Positions 1-11,436 are shown, counted from the first letter of the stretch. The stretch: DNA of 64,000 nucleotides from Chaenocephalus aceratus (GCA_023974075.1 CM043789.1:39282592-39346591); one strand, 5' to 3'. Made by a program: numbers and translations. Notes: a model not told the origin generated them from the letters alone.

Positions 1-255
1 TTCTCAGAATTAGATTTTTATTTCAAAATGTCACTTCTATTTCTTTTTTCTCCAGAATTTGGCTTTTCTTTTTAAATCATTTTGGGACATACGCACTGAA
101 AAGACTTGCAATTATTTGCCCTAGACTTCTGCTTTCAGACGTAGTTAATTATGAAGTTATTACCCTATCTGATGATAATCCAATGCAGAGGCAATGATGT
201 AATATATAATACATTATTTTATATATATGATATATTTATATATGTATTTTTATAT

Positions 256-338
256 AGTCTTAAAGTTACAACCGGCCCTTTGAGTGCAACCATAATGCTG
301 ATGTGGCCCGCGATGAAATTGAGTTTGACACCCCTGCC
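256..338 (-). mobile_element. hAT-type MITE terminal fragment
   Basis: Read on the minus strand this begins CAGGGGTGTCAAACTCA and continues into a GCGGGCCACAT segment, the usual terminus of a widespread vertebrate hAT-type non-autonomous element. Only one end is visible; the partner end is not in the flanking sequence, so it is a truncated copy. A related GCGGGCC / GAGTTTGACAT sequence lies at about 16640-16730. No coding capacity. Confidence 0.5.
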
Positions 339-1780
339 TTAAGGTCAATACCTTATAATGCTCCCTGTCAATGCTCTTGCAACAATGTGCCAACGTTACT
401 TTGGCTATATGTCAACTTATGTTCAGGTCAATCACATCACAAATATAGCCTACAGCAAGAGACAAAAGTCATGTGAATTGCACATGAATAAAGGAAATAA
501 ATAAAACCAGTTGCACAAAGAATTTAAGAAGACGAGTAACGAGGCATGTGCTGTTACCACTGACAACAACAGTTGTTTGAGCATAGTAACTGTTTTTTGA
601 GCATAGTAACTGTTATTAAACTTTGGTGCAGGCCCACCAATAAAAATCAAAGAAATCAGTCTTTCAGAGGCAAAAATTAGCGAAAGCAAACTGCAAAAAC
701 ATAGATTTAGGACAAAAAAAAACAACCTAAAAACAAAGGTTCTTGGCCTCAAACGCTGACAACATGAAACAAGACGAACTGGCGGAGGACAAAAGGAGAG
801 AAGGAATATATATACAAGAGGTAATGGGACACAGGTGGCAACAATCAAGGGTTGGGCTGCCAATCACAAACACAATGGCAGGAAGTGAAGGTCCTGGGTC
901 TGTCTTTTGGGTCCACTGCAACCGGGGAGGTGGCCATGTGGTGTCCTCGCCAAGTTACTGTTTACTCCAAGTCCCTCCCGTTCGACCAACGTTTTCACAT
1001 GATCCCTACAGGGCATGCCAGCCACCGTCCGGAGAAAACCCGTTTTGTTCGCTTGCAATCTCGTTCTTTCGGTCATGACCCACCCTTCATGCCCAAAAGT
1101 GAGAGTAGAAACGAAGATGGACTGGTAGATTGAGAGCTTTGCCTTCTGGATCAGCTCTCTCTACATCACAACAGTGCGGTAAAACGACTGCAATACAGCT
1201 CCCATTGCTCCGATTCTCCGGCCAATCTCACACTCCATTGTCCCCCCACTTGAGAATATAGTAGGTCAATATTTGCCAAATCTAATCAAACTAAACTAGT
1301 TTCCGTTCATCATTACCATCACTTCAGTCACATGCTTTTATCACATGGCAATACTTATGTTGATGTTTAATGTTGTATAATGTTTTTATAATTTGTATTT
1401 TATTTTTTTCTTTGCTTTTGTTTGCTGTGTACAGCCCTTTGAGGCATTTCTTGTGATTTGGGGCTATAATACATTTTGATTTGATATGATTTAAACAAAA
1501 ATCTATTACATATACTGTTAAGGACTCAGCAGGGAAGTCTCTCCAATATTCTAGTTTCATTTGCATTTATGAATTGGCTATACAACTGACCGTCTTTGCT
1601 ATGTTCTTAAATCTATAGCAGCTGCAATATGGCACCATGGCAACATCAAAGGCATTCTGATATCCAAAAAGAACATTTTGTTTTCCTTTATGCAGAAGAT
1701 GTGTAACAGCTTGACCCCGCAGCTTCAGTTCCATCAGGGCTGCAGATAGGAGCTGGTGTTTGCTCAAATAAGTGGCAATA
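339..1780. other. intergenic sequence, no gene recognised
   Basis: Open frames here are short, overlap each other on both strands and show no recognisable domain. A short tandem of a sequence containing TGAGCATAGTAACTGTT occurs near 577-615. I see no RNA gene or complete mobile element. Confidence 0.5.
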
Positions 1781-2375
1781 TACACTGAACAAAAATATAA
1801 ATGCAACACTTTTGTTTTTGCTCCCATTTTTCATGAGATGAACTCAAAGATCTAAAACATTTACAAACATGTACACAAAATAACCATTTCTCTCAAATAT
1901 TGTTCACAAATCTGAAAAGATCTGTCATAGTGAGCACTTCTCCTTTGCCGAGATAATCCATCCCACCTCACAGGTGTGGCATATCAAGAAGCTGATTAGA
2001 CAGCATGATTATTGCACAGGTGTGCCTTAGGCTGGCCACAATAAAAGGCCACTCTGAAACGTGCAGTTTTGCTTTATTGGGGGGGTCTGGGGGGGTCCGA
2101 AAACCAGTCAGTATCTGGTGTGACCACCATTTTCCTCACGCAGTGCAACACATCTACTTCGCATAGAGTTGATCAGGTTGTTGATTGTGGCCTGTGGAAT
2201 GTTGGTCCACTCCTCTTCAATGGCTGTGCCAAGTTGCTGGATATTGGCAGGAACTGGAACACGCTGTCGTATACGCCGATCCAGAGCATCCCAAACATGC
2301 TCAATGGGTGACATGTCCGGTGAGTATGCTGGCCATGCAAGAACTGGGATGTTTTCAGCCTCCAGGAATTATTTG
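1781..2375 (-). mobile_element. truncated Tc1/mariner-type DNA transposon
   Basis: The left end starts TACACTGAACAAAAATATAA, a terminal inverted repeat common in fish Tc1-like elements. The 3' part of a transposase gene follows on the minus strand. The other terminal repeat is missing: at about 2375 the similarity stops and another repeat (the 2375-2530 block) begins. This is a dead, 5'-truncated copy. Confidence 0.8.
2108..2372 (-). pseudogene. Tc1-like transposase, C-terminal fragment
   Basis: The translation runs from LEAENIPVLAWPAYSPDMS through PIEHVWDALDRRIRQR to a stop after GGHTRY. SPDMSPIEHVWDAL corresponds to the SPDLNPIEN(L)W block of Tc1 transposases, which holds the last acidic residue of the DDE catalytic triad. 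The N-terminal DNA-binding domains and the first two acidic residues are absent, so it cannot be active. It lies inside the truncated Tc1 element. Confidence 0.85.
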
Positions 2376-2530
2376 GTCATAATGTGTCACTATTATAGGC
2401 AAAACACTGAGCTTAAGCTAAGAATACACAAACATTTATAATATGTAATGTCTTTATTAAATAAACCCAACATCGCTGGTGGAATAAGTAAGTGAATTCT
2501 AGGATTTAATAACTTGTCGAGCCTCCTTTA
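2375..2530. repeat. dispersed direct repeat, copy 1
   Basis: A segment that includes GGTCATAATGTGTC, TTATAATATGTAATG and a stretch reading ACCCAACATCGCTGGTGGA recurs at about 3135-3320. The copies are in the same orientation about 760 bp apart. Copy 2 lacks about 20 bp near its start. It has no coding sequence and its class is unknown. Confidence 0.65.
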
Positions 2531-2720
2531 GAGCCTAACCTCAAACAAGAGCTTTTTCCAACCTACTGTATGCTGTGAATGTTTGAAGAGACAGGTGTTC
2601 TCCCGACGTGGGATAACTAGGGTTGGTGTCAATATGAAATGTTTAAAGTGGTCAAGTAGGAGCAACATAAAGGTTTGACAGAACATTTGTTTTAGCATAA
2701 ATATCTTCAGGGAGCGACAC

Positions 2721-2721
<1 letters not shown>

Positions 2722-2773
<52 letters not shown>
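2722..2773. repeat. (CTG)n microsatellite
   Basis: About 17 uninterrupted CTG/CAG triplets. Translation gives polyQ, polyA, polyL or polyC depending on frame, and there is no flanking gene structure, so I read it as a simple repeat and not a coding polyglutamine tract. Confidence 0.9.
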
Positions 2774-2775
<2 letters not shown>

Positions 2776-3134
2776 TTTGTACCACCTTATACTTAGTCCA
2801 AATGTTGCTTTACTGTAAATTATGTGTTTTTCACTCCTTTTTTTTGCACCCGGTTCCATGAAAAACCCACTTTTGTTTTGCTGTATAGGGTACTGCACCG
2901 TATATACAAGGATGACATTAAAGTCTCTCTCCAGGAGCATCAGTTCCTGATGCCTGCGAAACAGTGATTCACTCGCCAGGCACACCACGGACCCCCCCCA
3001 CCGATGCACTTACAGACGCACTAGTTGCTGAAGGAAAATGTTGTTGGTGTTCATGTTGAAGATGTACTCTATGAACGGCACAATAAATGTACACTGGCAA
3101 GAAATCGTTTCAAATGTCCTGGTTTTGAATGAAT

Positions 3135-3320
3135 TGGTCATAATATGTCCCTATTATAGGCATTTATAACATTTATAATATGTAATGTCTTTATTAAATA
3201 AACCCAACATCGCTGGTGGAATAAGCAAGTGAATTCTAGGATTTATTAACTTGTCGAGTCTCCTTTAGCAGCAATAACTTCAACAAGAGCTTTTTCCAAA
3301 CTACACTGGGAATGTTTGAA
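3135..3320. repeat. dispersed direct repeat, copy 2
   Basis: Second copy of the 2375-2530 repeat, again with TTATAATATGTAATG and ACCCAACATCGCTGGTGGA, followed by GAATTCTAGGATTTATTAAC and CTTGTCGAG. Copy 2 is better preserved downstream (CAATAACTTCAACAAGAGC) than copy 1. Confidence 0.65.
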
Positions 3321-3544
3321 TGATAAATATGGAAGAAAAAACTATAATTGTATGTGTTCAAACAAATCGTTTCTTCTGTATTGTAACTCGGACCATGTTT
3401 TAAGAAATAAATTACTCATAAATGCCATGGATGTATAAAGAGAACTGGATACAGCCGCTGTATACATATAACCTATTTTTTTACTGTTTCATATAGGCTT
3501 GAATGAACACTGAAACATCTGCACATTTAAATATATGATATTTA

Positions 3545-4262
3545 TATCAGGAGGATACGTCCCCAGCTGACCCAGAAAGCGACGCAGGTTCTGGTCCAGG
3601 CTCTCATCATCTCACGCCTGCAACTCCCTCCTGGCTGGTCTACCTGCATGTGTCGCCGGTCTTTGCAGCTCATCCAGAATGCATCGGCTCGTCTGGTCTT
3701 CAACCTTCCAACATTTCCCACTCCGCTCCTCCACTCACTTCACTGGCTTCCGGTAACTGCTAGAATCCACTTCAAGACACTGGTACTTGCGTACCATGCT
3801 GCGAATGGATCTGGCCCTTCCTACATCCAGGACATGGTTAAACTGTACACCCCAGCGCGTGCCCTTCGCTCTGCATCAGCCAAACGACTCGCTGCACCCT
3901 CGCTGCGAGGGGGACCCAAGTTCCCATCCGCAAAAACACGTGGGTTTGCTATCCTGGCTCCAAAATGGTGGAATGAGCTCCCCATTGAAATCAGGACAAC
4001 AGAAAGCTTACACACCTTCCGGCGCAGACTGAAAACTCATCTCTTTCGACTCCACCTCGAGCGATAGAATGACTAACAAAGCACTTATATACTAATAAAG
4101 GACTGGCTTATCTATAGCCAGTTGAGTAGCACTTGAAATGTTTGGCTCTATGAAACCTGATGTACTTAAATGATTCTGTTTTCTTCAAGGTTGTGTCTTC
4201 CTGGTCGAATGTACTTATTGTAAGTCGCTTTGGATAAAAGCGTCAGCTAAATGCAATGTAAT
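3545..4262 (+). mobile_element. 5'-truncated L2-like LINE with 3' tail
   Basis: A reverse transcriptase C-terminus (3600-4066) is followed by a 3' untranslated tail with TTGTAAGTCGCTTTGGATAA and AAGCGTCAGCTAAATG, ending in a short ATGTAATG-type repeat. This tail is characteristic of fish L2-clade LINEs. The 5' part is absent, as expected from abortive target-primed reverse transcription. Confidence 0.85.
3600..4066 (+). pseudogene. LINE reverse transcriptase, C-terminal fragment
   Basis: The open stretch contains QLIQNASARLVFNLP, LHSLHWLPVTARIHFKTLVL, YTPARALRSASAKRLAAPSL, APKWWNELPIEIRTTESL and FRRRLKTHLFRLHLER before a stop. This is the post-polymerase C-terminal region of L2/CR1-type LINE ORF2. 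No polymerase FADD-type motif is present because the element is truncated. Confidence 0.85.
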
Positions 4263-4432
4263 GTTATATTGACATATTATTTGATGTTCCTCAAATTTTA
4301 AACGGACATTTCCTTGTGTTGAATATACATTTTGTACACTGTGAAAGCTACATTTAATTTTGAAACATGTAACGTTTGATTTCCGATCAGAAAATCTAAC
4401 ATAAGAAACATATATGTGAATCCCATGTCCAT

Positions 4433-5001
4433 AGGCGCGTTCACACCGCAGTACTTTTCCCACTTTAGTTCCGATATAGTTCCGAAATGTTGCGTTCACA
4501 CCAAAAAGAGCCGGAACTAAAATGAGTTCATGAGAACCTTTTCACCCCCTTTTCCGTCCCTGCTAGAGAGCAGGAACTTTCGTGGGAGAAAAAGGTTCCT
4601 GTGTCTGATTGGCTGGGCGGATTGCAAACCACGCCCCGTAAAACTCCAAAAAAGTTGTGTGAAGCCGCCATTTTATTATCCTCGCATTAGCATTAATAAA
4701 GCCCAGCGCAGAAACGCAGAGAGACTGACTTATGGCAACCCAAAATAAAACATGGGAGCGGTGGAGATGAGGAGGTGTCGGCGTTCTGGCGATTTACTCG
4801 GAAGGCTTCAGTAGAAGCTGCTGGGAGTCCCAGCAGCTTCTACTGAAGCCTTCCCCAACTCCGGGGACTTCCGGCCGGGGACTTTGGGCGGCAGTATACG
4901 CCGTGAAGTGGTTTGCGGCCTGCCAGTAAACCCAAAGCAGAAGAAGAAGAAGTGACGTCAGCGGCTTCATTTGCCTAATCCTCCCCCAGGGACTTATTCC
5001 G
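4433..5001. mobile_element. MITE-like element with GCGTTCACACC ends
   Basis: The left end reads GGCGCGTTCACACCGCAGT and the right end CCGGTGTGAACGCG, an imperfect terminal inverted repeat. The internal sequence has several AGTTCC/GGAACT motifs. No transposase frame is present. The right part holds a short GAAGAA run. Exact boundaries and target-site duplication are unclear. Confidence 0.55.
4800..4854. repeat. perfect 55-bp palindrome
   Basis: Two 27-bp arms (4800-4826 and 4828-4854), perfectly complementary, are separated by one base at 4827. The arms start GGAAGGCTTCAGTAGAAGC. It lies inside the 4433-5001 MITE and would extrude as a near loop-less cruciform. Confidence 0.9.
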
Positions 5002-5045
5002 GTGTGAACGCGATCTGTACTTAGTTCATGAGAACTAAAAAGTTC

Positions 5046-5762
5046 TGATGAACTCAGTTTTTCAATCTTTCCCCCATGTTTTGGTTGTCTGTGTGTTGCA
5101 GTTACACTAAATATTAGTTTTCATGATTTGTTTGCAAACCTGAAATTAGCTTTTTAGAGCCCTCTAGGCAAGATATCTCGTCCTGCAACTGTGTTCATGA
5201 GGTGCATAGAAAGAAGAAATAACAGTCTGGAAGCTGCAAAGGTAAAGGAAAAGTGTTTGGTATGAAGGCTGAGGGGCTAATTTAGGGAATGAAGGACAGG
5301 TGGGAAGAGAGGGAAAATATCAGGTGATAGTAAGAAGGCGGAAAAATCTTGAAGGCATCTGATGGAGACTTTTTCAAAGAGATATTTGTATCCCATTTTT
5401 ACACTTAGTGATTTCATGGAAATTGGTCGGATTGAATAGCTTTCTGACCTCACGAAAGACGAGTGTATATGGTCAAAGAAGCATTCAAGATGGACAGAAA
5501 TTGATTAAAGCAATCTATCTTGATGAAAACACATGAAGCAAGGTGATTTAATTAGGAGTTACCCTTAGAACATTTGCAAAACATGAAGCTCGTACGAGAG
5601 AGCGTCTTCACAACATGAACAACATTCCTCAGCCGCACATTTCAGACATATCGAGCTAACATAACAGTGTTTTTCTTTATAGGATCAGAGACCCAGAACT
5701 CATTGAGAAACATTCCCTCTTGCAATGACATTTTATACGTGCATGAACCTGACTGAGCCTCA
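5046..5762. other. intergenic sequence, no gene recognised
   Basis: AT-rich sequence without long open frames, RNA-gene signature or paired termini. Confidence 0.5.
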
Positions 5763-5766
5763 TTAA

Positions 5767-6918
5767 CCTGTTAAGCCCGAGAGACCCCGGCCTCCTGCAA
5801 TATCTTGCAGAAAGCAGTGTCTGAGGGCATGTTCATTTAATAAACTATGAATGTTTTATATCCATGTAACGGAAAGAAACTCATCTAACTGATCATTTAC
5901 ATTTTTTTTTCAAAAAAAACCCCACAATGCTAACGCTGAGCCTCTGAATTAGCAACAAGCGAAAAATGCTAACAGATGACTGCACCGAAATTCACTCACA
6001 AAACCTTATTATTTATCTTTGCTGCACATCTCAACCCATCGTTTCACATCGTGAGGAGACACAGAATTGATGGTTATCCTCATTATCACTCAATCATACG
6101 AACTCTCGGAGATAATAACAAGAACACACATCAAAAGATATGGAGCTAGTTAGCCAAAAACGGCAAAATGGCTCACCTGTGTGGTAGTCTGGTCAAAAGT
6201 GGTCTTCAATGGCATTAAAACGATAAAAACGATGCTGAAGTTAATCCATAGGTTAATCCAATGTGTCTGTGTCACTTTGAATGATTTATGATAATCCATG
6301 AGCAATAAATCTGCTTTTCGGTTTTGAGATGTCAGACCTAGAGACAGCTTCACTCTGGAGCAAAACTGCTTGCGCGAAGACGCCATTTTTTTTGTAACAT
6401 GAGTGTGTGCGGGACGATTCCCCTTCGATTCTATTGGCTCTAACCGAACCGAAAGAGATGTCACATGTCAACATCGAACAAGGGGGGCCAGAGATAAGGA
6501 AAATCCACCCAAATGGCCCCAGAAGAGGTTCTTTTTGCTAAATCTGTCTAAAAAGGTCAAATATCACTTGTTTTGCATCAATCTTAATACAGGGTACTTA
6601 TTATATGTTGTACTTTGGATTCCTAAAGCTTTTAGTCTACTAACCCATCATCCAAGGTTAGTTTTCACTATAAGTACACAATATTTTTTGGACGGACACT
6701 ATAATTTACAGTTTTTTACCATGTTCAATCTGAATTTTCTTTAAAATAAAAACATCTATATTGATTCTAACTTTTCTACCTCCAACTCACAGGTTTATCA
6801 TTACTTTGAGAACAAATATTATTAATTTAACCCTTTTAGAAGGGAAGATATGGTCATTTGTTCTGGGAATGTCATTTTCGAGCCTGAGACCTGAAAAACA
6901 GGCTTAGGGCTAAACTGG
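5767..6918. mobile_element. TTAA-flanked non-autonomous DNA element (piggyBac-like), copy 1
   Basis: Flanked by TTAA at 5763-5766 and 6919-6922. Ends: left CCTGTTAAGCCCGAGAG, right (reverse complement) CCAGTTTAGCCCTAAG. TTAA targets and CC-type termini fit piggyBac-like or Kolobok-like MITEs. At 1152 bp it has no transposase frame. A second copy at 20794-24705 shares both ends and most of the interior but carries a large insertion. Confidence 0.8.
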
Positions 6919-6922
6919 TTAA

Positions 6923-8171
6923 AGAATAATTCTACAGAAGCGCAGGTTGGAGGTCTGCACTCTCAAATTCCCCTACTGGTTTACTGTCTTTCAATGTAGG
7001 GTCTTTGGAGCTATAATAGGCATATTATTGGAGGTAGGGAATAATTGTGTTCATACTTTACAGTTCCTCTAAAATGACACATGACATTTTTTTTCATCGA
7101 CCTCTGATTCACCAGTTTGAACTAAATCACCATAGCTCAATTTTAACAAGAACATTTCAGTCTGCTGTTTCACAAATTGGCCATTGTGCAGCAGATACTC
7201 AAATATAGCCTCCTTTTCAAAGGGAAAATTATGGATCCATATGGCTCCCTTGTTCCTCGTGTAGCTGCAGAGTCAATCCCAGCAGTGTGCAGCAGTTTGG
7301 TTTCCTCTCCGCCGAAGATACGTGAGGCTGTACTGAATCTGACAATTATGTGGGGCAAACTCTTCGGTGTCCCTCGCCCATGCACGTCTCTGCTCACCAT
7401 TTAATGGGCAAGATTAAGAATCCCTGCTTGGACGTGCGTCAGGAATAATTTGGTTTGTTATGAAGACACACAAAAAACTAGTTTACAAGATGAAACAATC
7501 CATAAGCTGTCCCTAGAAATTCATTGAAACCTTTCTTTTGACTCAGGCTGGTGTTATCTGAAATACTTCATAGAGAATTCCAACACAATGACCTACATTG
7601 TATAAGCTCGACTGCATTATTTAGACACTGGCCTCATGCTCTGATATGGTGTCTTTGATAAAAGTTGAGTTTTCTTTTGTTTTGAACACATCAATGTAAT
7701 GCTGTCGTTTTTTGTTTTTTTACTCATCTCCACTTCCTGACAGGCTTTCATTCCTTGGACTGTTAGATGACCATCCAGCTGGGATTGGTCCAAAGATGAA
7801 CCACCACTGGTTGGTGAAGGTTTTTCCCTTCTGTTCGACCTTATCGATCTGATAATCCATGAAGTAATTGGTCCTAACTATATTAATAAAAACCTCAAGC
7901 AATCTTGCTGAATGCCAAAGCATTGATGTGGTGGCTTATGAGTTAACCAATCATGTTGTGTTTTTTGTATGGAAATGTTTTTCAGAGCTTCTGTAACCAT
8001 ATTTCAGGACAGCGTGAAAGAGTGCTGCTTGTACTCAGGCTTGGATAGAAATGTCCAACAATGTAGAACAAGCTAAATACATATAATTATAATATGTGCA
8101 GAATTGTTGCATTCACAGAAATGTGGCGTACATGTGGGATTTTATTCAGTTGCCATGCCAACCACATGCAG
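6923..8171. other. intergenic sequence, no gene recognised
   Basis: A moderate open stretch around 7170-7404 exists on both strands but shows no domain and no splice context. Nothing else is supportable. Confidence 0.5.
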
Positions 8172-8346
8172 TTCAATCAGGAGAGACATGATGTATGGAA
8201 TACATATTTATTATCGGTCACATTATATCAATGAAACATAATGATGACAGTTCATCACAAATGAATGAAATGTTGTTTTGGCGATTAGGCCCAGGTTTTA
8301 GTAGGATATCAATCGGGAAGGGAAGAACCGTTTCCGATGAACCCCC
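8172..8346 (-). repeat. Ngaro split direct repeat B2
   Basis: 175 bp, essentially identical to 9003-9177 (starts TTCAATCAGGAGAGACATG). It forms the outer 3' end of the element on the minus strand. Confidence 0.9.
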
Positions 8347-8423
8347 CTGGGTCTAGACACTGGTGGTGGTGATAAGTGGTTAGGTCCGGTTGGAAGGGAG
8401 AAGGTTTAAGCTTGGTCCTGAGT

Positions 8424-8700
8424 TCAATCAATCGATCAATCAATGTTTAGTCATATAGCCCAATATCACGAATGTTACATTTGTCTCAGTGGTCTTCACA
8501 GTTTGTACAGAATATCAGTATGACAATACGACACCCTCTGTCCTTAGACCCTCACATCGTACAAGGAAAAACTTCCAAAGAAAACCCAGTTTAAAGGGAA
8601 AAATGGGAGAAACCTCAGGGAGAGCAACAGAGGAGGGATCCCTCTCCCAGGACGGACAGACGTGCAATAGATGCCGTGTGTAAATTGAAAAGATAATACA
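8424..8700. repeat. dispersed retroposon-like insert between A2 and B2
   Basis: Begins with a short (AATC)n-like run, then TAGTCATATAGCCCAATATC, and contains GGGAGAAACCTCAGGGAGAG and CAGGACGGACAGACGTGC. It resembles a common teleost retroposon tail, but I cannot name the family. It interrupts the otherwise contiguous A2-B2 junction of the Ngaro element and so post-dates it. Confidence 0.5.
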
Positions 8701-8787
8701 TTTGCAACATAGGTAGTCCAAATGTTTGGAAATGCATGTGTGTGCATGCATGGAGTTGAAAGCAGGAGGCGAAGGGGTGGAGGAGGG

Positions 8788-9003
8788 TTGCGCGTTGACA
8801 CCTGGAAGACAGCTGATAGAACAGGGGAGAGCATATATAGAGAGTTTAACAGGTGCAATCATTTAGGCTTGTAAATGGAGGGGCGTGATAGGTTTAGCTG
8901 AAGAGAGGCGCTCCCTGTCATTTAGATGCAGGGAGCAAGTATTGCCATGACGAGCAATACGGAGTGTTAGGTCTTCCTGTCTGAACTTGCGCTAAGCTTC
9001 ATT
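8788..9003 (-). repeat. Ngaro split direct repeat A2
   Basis: 216 bp, essentially identical to 12532-12747 (starts TTGCGCGTTGACACCTGGAA on the plus strand). It directly abuts B1 at 9003, as expected for a B1-A2 junction. Confidence 0.9.
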
Positions 9004-9177
9004 TCAATCAGGAGAGACATGATGTATGGAATACATATTTATTATCGGTCACATTATATCAATGAAACATAATGATGACAGTTCATCACAAATGAATGAA
9101 ATGTTGTTTTGGCGATTAGGCCCAGGTTTTAGTAGGATATCAATCGGGAAGGGAAGAACCGTTTCCGATGAACCCCC
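9003..9177 (-). repeat. Ngaro split direct repeat B1
   Basis: 175-bp copy of 8172-8346, located at the inner 3' side of the element next to A2. Confidence 0.9.
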
Positions 9178-9284
9178 AAAAGAATGAAGTATGAAGTACT
9201 GAATGTGAATAATCTTACCTTGTGGGATGCAGCGGAAATCTATGGATGGAAAGGAGAGGTTAATACATGTGAGGATTTAAGCGA

Positions 9285-9960
9285 CTGATGCCTCCCGGGC
9301 ATCCTTCCTGGACGTACAGGGCTTCCCGGCCGTACGGGGCATCCCGGACAGACGGGGCATCCCGGATGGGGCTTCCTGGACATACAGGGCGTCCCGGACG
9401 TACGGGGCATCCCGGAGGGGGCATCCTGGCCGTACAGGGCGTCCCGGACGTACGGGGCATCCCGGGTGAGCGGGGACTACCCGGACGCACCGAGCGACCC
9501 GACCAGTGCCCCGGGTGCCCGGAACGTGCGAGGCTTCCCGAATGTGCGGGGTAACCTGACTTTAGCAGGGAAACATTATACGGACCGGAGGTTTCACGAC
9601 CCGGACATACGGGGCTTCCCGGACGTACGGGGCATCCTGGACGTACAGGGCAACCCGGACATACGGGGCATCCTGGCCGTACAGGGCATCCTGGATCGTA
9701 CAGGGCATCCACACAGGGCTTCCCGGACGTACGGGGCATCCCGGAGGGGGCATCCTGGCCGTACAGGGCGTCCCGGACGTACGGGGCATCCCGGGAGAGC
9801 GGGGACTACCCGGACGCACCGAGCGACCCGACCAGTGCCCCGGGTGCCCGGAACGTGCGAGGCTTCCCGAACCTTTTCTCTTGCGGGGCAACCTGCTTTA
9901 GCAGGGACACGTTATACAGACCCGAAGGTTTTACAGCCTGGACATACAGGTTTAGATATG
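9285..9960. repeat. GC-rich minisatellite (GTACGGGGCATCCCGGA-type units)
   Basis: Degenerate 15-18-bp units built on CGGACGTACGGGGCATCC and CGTACAGGGCATCCTGG. There is a higher-order period of about 329 bp: the stretch around 9390-9545 recurs at 9719-9874, including CCGGACGCACCGAGCGACCC. It is CpG-dense compared with its AT-rich surroundings. Long open frames here (collagen-like or GCPVRPG repeats) come from the repeat itself. It lies inside the Ngaro relic between the recombinase and B1. Confidence 0.85.
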
Positions 9961-10044
9961 CAGAAATAAACATGAGCCGTGGGGCGACATACGTGCTGAC
10001 ATACTAAGAACCACCACCAGTTATATGCATATGTACCAATTTGT

Positions 10045-10970
10045 TTAAGGTTGGAGAGACCTTTGGATAGCCAGCACGGCATTGAGGTCAGGGCGAATGT
10101 AGGATGAGAAAGCGGAGGAGGACCACCGTCCGAGTTGTTGCAGGGATGAGGATGAGACGCCTTGATTGGCAGCGGAAGTAGCTGCGCCTATTCTGAAGGA
10201 GTGACCCGTGTATAGAAGGGGTGATAACCCGGATTTAATGAGGACTTGTTTTAAGTAGACATTGAACTGTCGTTGTGTTAAAGGAAAATTCCCTGAGATA
10301 AGGAATAATGGCGAGAGAGGATTAGAGGTAGGTCTAAGCCGTAGGAACTTGATCATGGCCTTATAAGGGCAGAACTGGGAATCGATGCGGGCGGCGATGA
10401 CGGAGCAGGCGCCGCCGCATTTGGAGTGTTTAAGATATAAACTAAAGTGGCTAGCGTGAAAAGATATGTCAGAAAGCTGACGTCTCGATTGGAATCGAAA
10501 GTAAGGGAAGCTGTGGTAAATTCGCCTGGTCTGAGAAAGGCATAAAAAGCTAGGAGAAATAGAGCATCGAGTAGTGCATCGATATAAGGGGAGAATAACC
10601 CACTTCTAAGTTTGGAGAGCATGAGGCGTAACGTGGAGAGTGTAATAGGGCGTCTCCGGTCTAAGACGGTGGAAAAGTTTTTATGAGACCTTTGAGGATG
10701 AGTTTGACTGACTGGTTTGCGAACAGGCTGGGAAAGCCGGGATCGGAACGCGAACGTTAAACTGAACTCCTGCTAAGAGGCCCCGGATGTATAGGGGTTT
10801 GAGGTGGCGATCAGTGGCGCAGTAGCACATGAAGGCACACACGGTGGAGATGAGAACAGTTTTAGGTGTGATGCCTACGGAAAAGCGAAACGTCGCAAAC
10901 GTTCTCCAAGCGAATCATATGTTTTGAGGGTGGACGCGCTAAGCCCTTCCTCATAAACCTGCTGATTCGA
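10045..10970 (-). pseudogene. Ngaro/DIRS tyrosine recombinase, frameshifted relic
   Basis: Reading downward: an N-terminal core-binding region around 10900-10740 (GITPKTVLISTVCAFMCYCA), then LLDALFLLAFYAFLRPGEFT with the first catalytic Arg, then after a frame change near 10475 SDISFHASHFSLYLKHSKC and IAARIDSQFCPYKAM, then TGHSFRIGAATSAANQG with the HxxR box, and LGRWSSSAFSSYIRP with the Trp and the Tyr nucleophile, ending at 10045. The order R...HxxR...W...Y is that of tyrosine recombinases of Ngaro/DIRS retroelements, which integrate circular cDNA. At least two frame breaks make it non-functional. Confidence 0.85.
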
Positions 10971-11211
10971 GATGCCTTTCTAGGGGGCTTCTATTTAAGA
11001 GAGAGAGAGGAGATGCGGGGGAGGAATCCTGACGGGTTGAGCGCTGCTCCTGGGCAGAGGTTCCGGAACGTCTTGTGGGCTGACTGCGGTGATCTATGGA
11101 TGAAATGAGAGATTAACATGTGGATTAAACAATCTGCCGGAATCACTGCCGGGCTTACTGTACATCATAAGATGCTGACCCGAAGGTCGACGGTCGGAAT
11201 CAGCGCCGGAC

Positions 11212-11436
11212 TTACGAGAACGCTACCACTAAACAACGGCCGGAACCGGTTGAAAGATTATTTTCCATGTGATTCCTGGCGCGAGGTACTGGCAAAGCTG
11301 CGGTTGCGCCTGGGGCATACAGACCTCGGATGAGCGTCCTTGCAGGACTGCAGATGTGGAGGAATGTACGATATGGGTGGTAGCAGACGTTTTCGTTAAA
11401 GTTATGACAAATCTTCTCGTCTTGCCTATGCTGCAC
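11212..11436 (-). pseudogene. gag-like zinc-finger remnant of the Ngaro element
   Basis: The minus-strand translation gives KICHNFNENVCYHPYRTFLH followed by ICS, then in the next frame CKDAHPRSVCP. The CxxFN...C...HxCxxCxxxHP pattern resembles the cysteine/histidine motif in the gag-like first ORF of fish Ngaro elements. One expected Cys is Arg here and a frameshift splits the motif. It lies upstream of the recombinase on the same strand, where gag should be. Confidence 0.5.

Noticed and set aside
2528..3009. Poly-Ala and poly-Gln frames around the CTG tract
   Set aside because: Simple repeat with no gene context on either strand.
9260..9969. Collagen-like or GCPVRPG repeat protein frames on both strands
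   Set aside because: They follow the GC-rich minisatellite; no signal peptide, no splice structure, both strands equally open.
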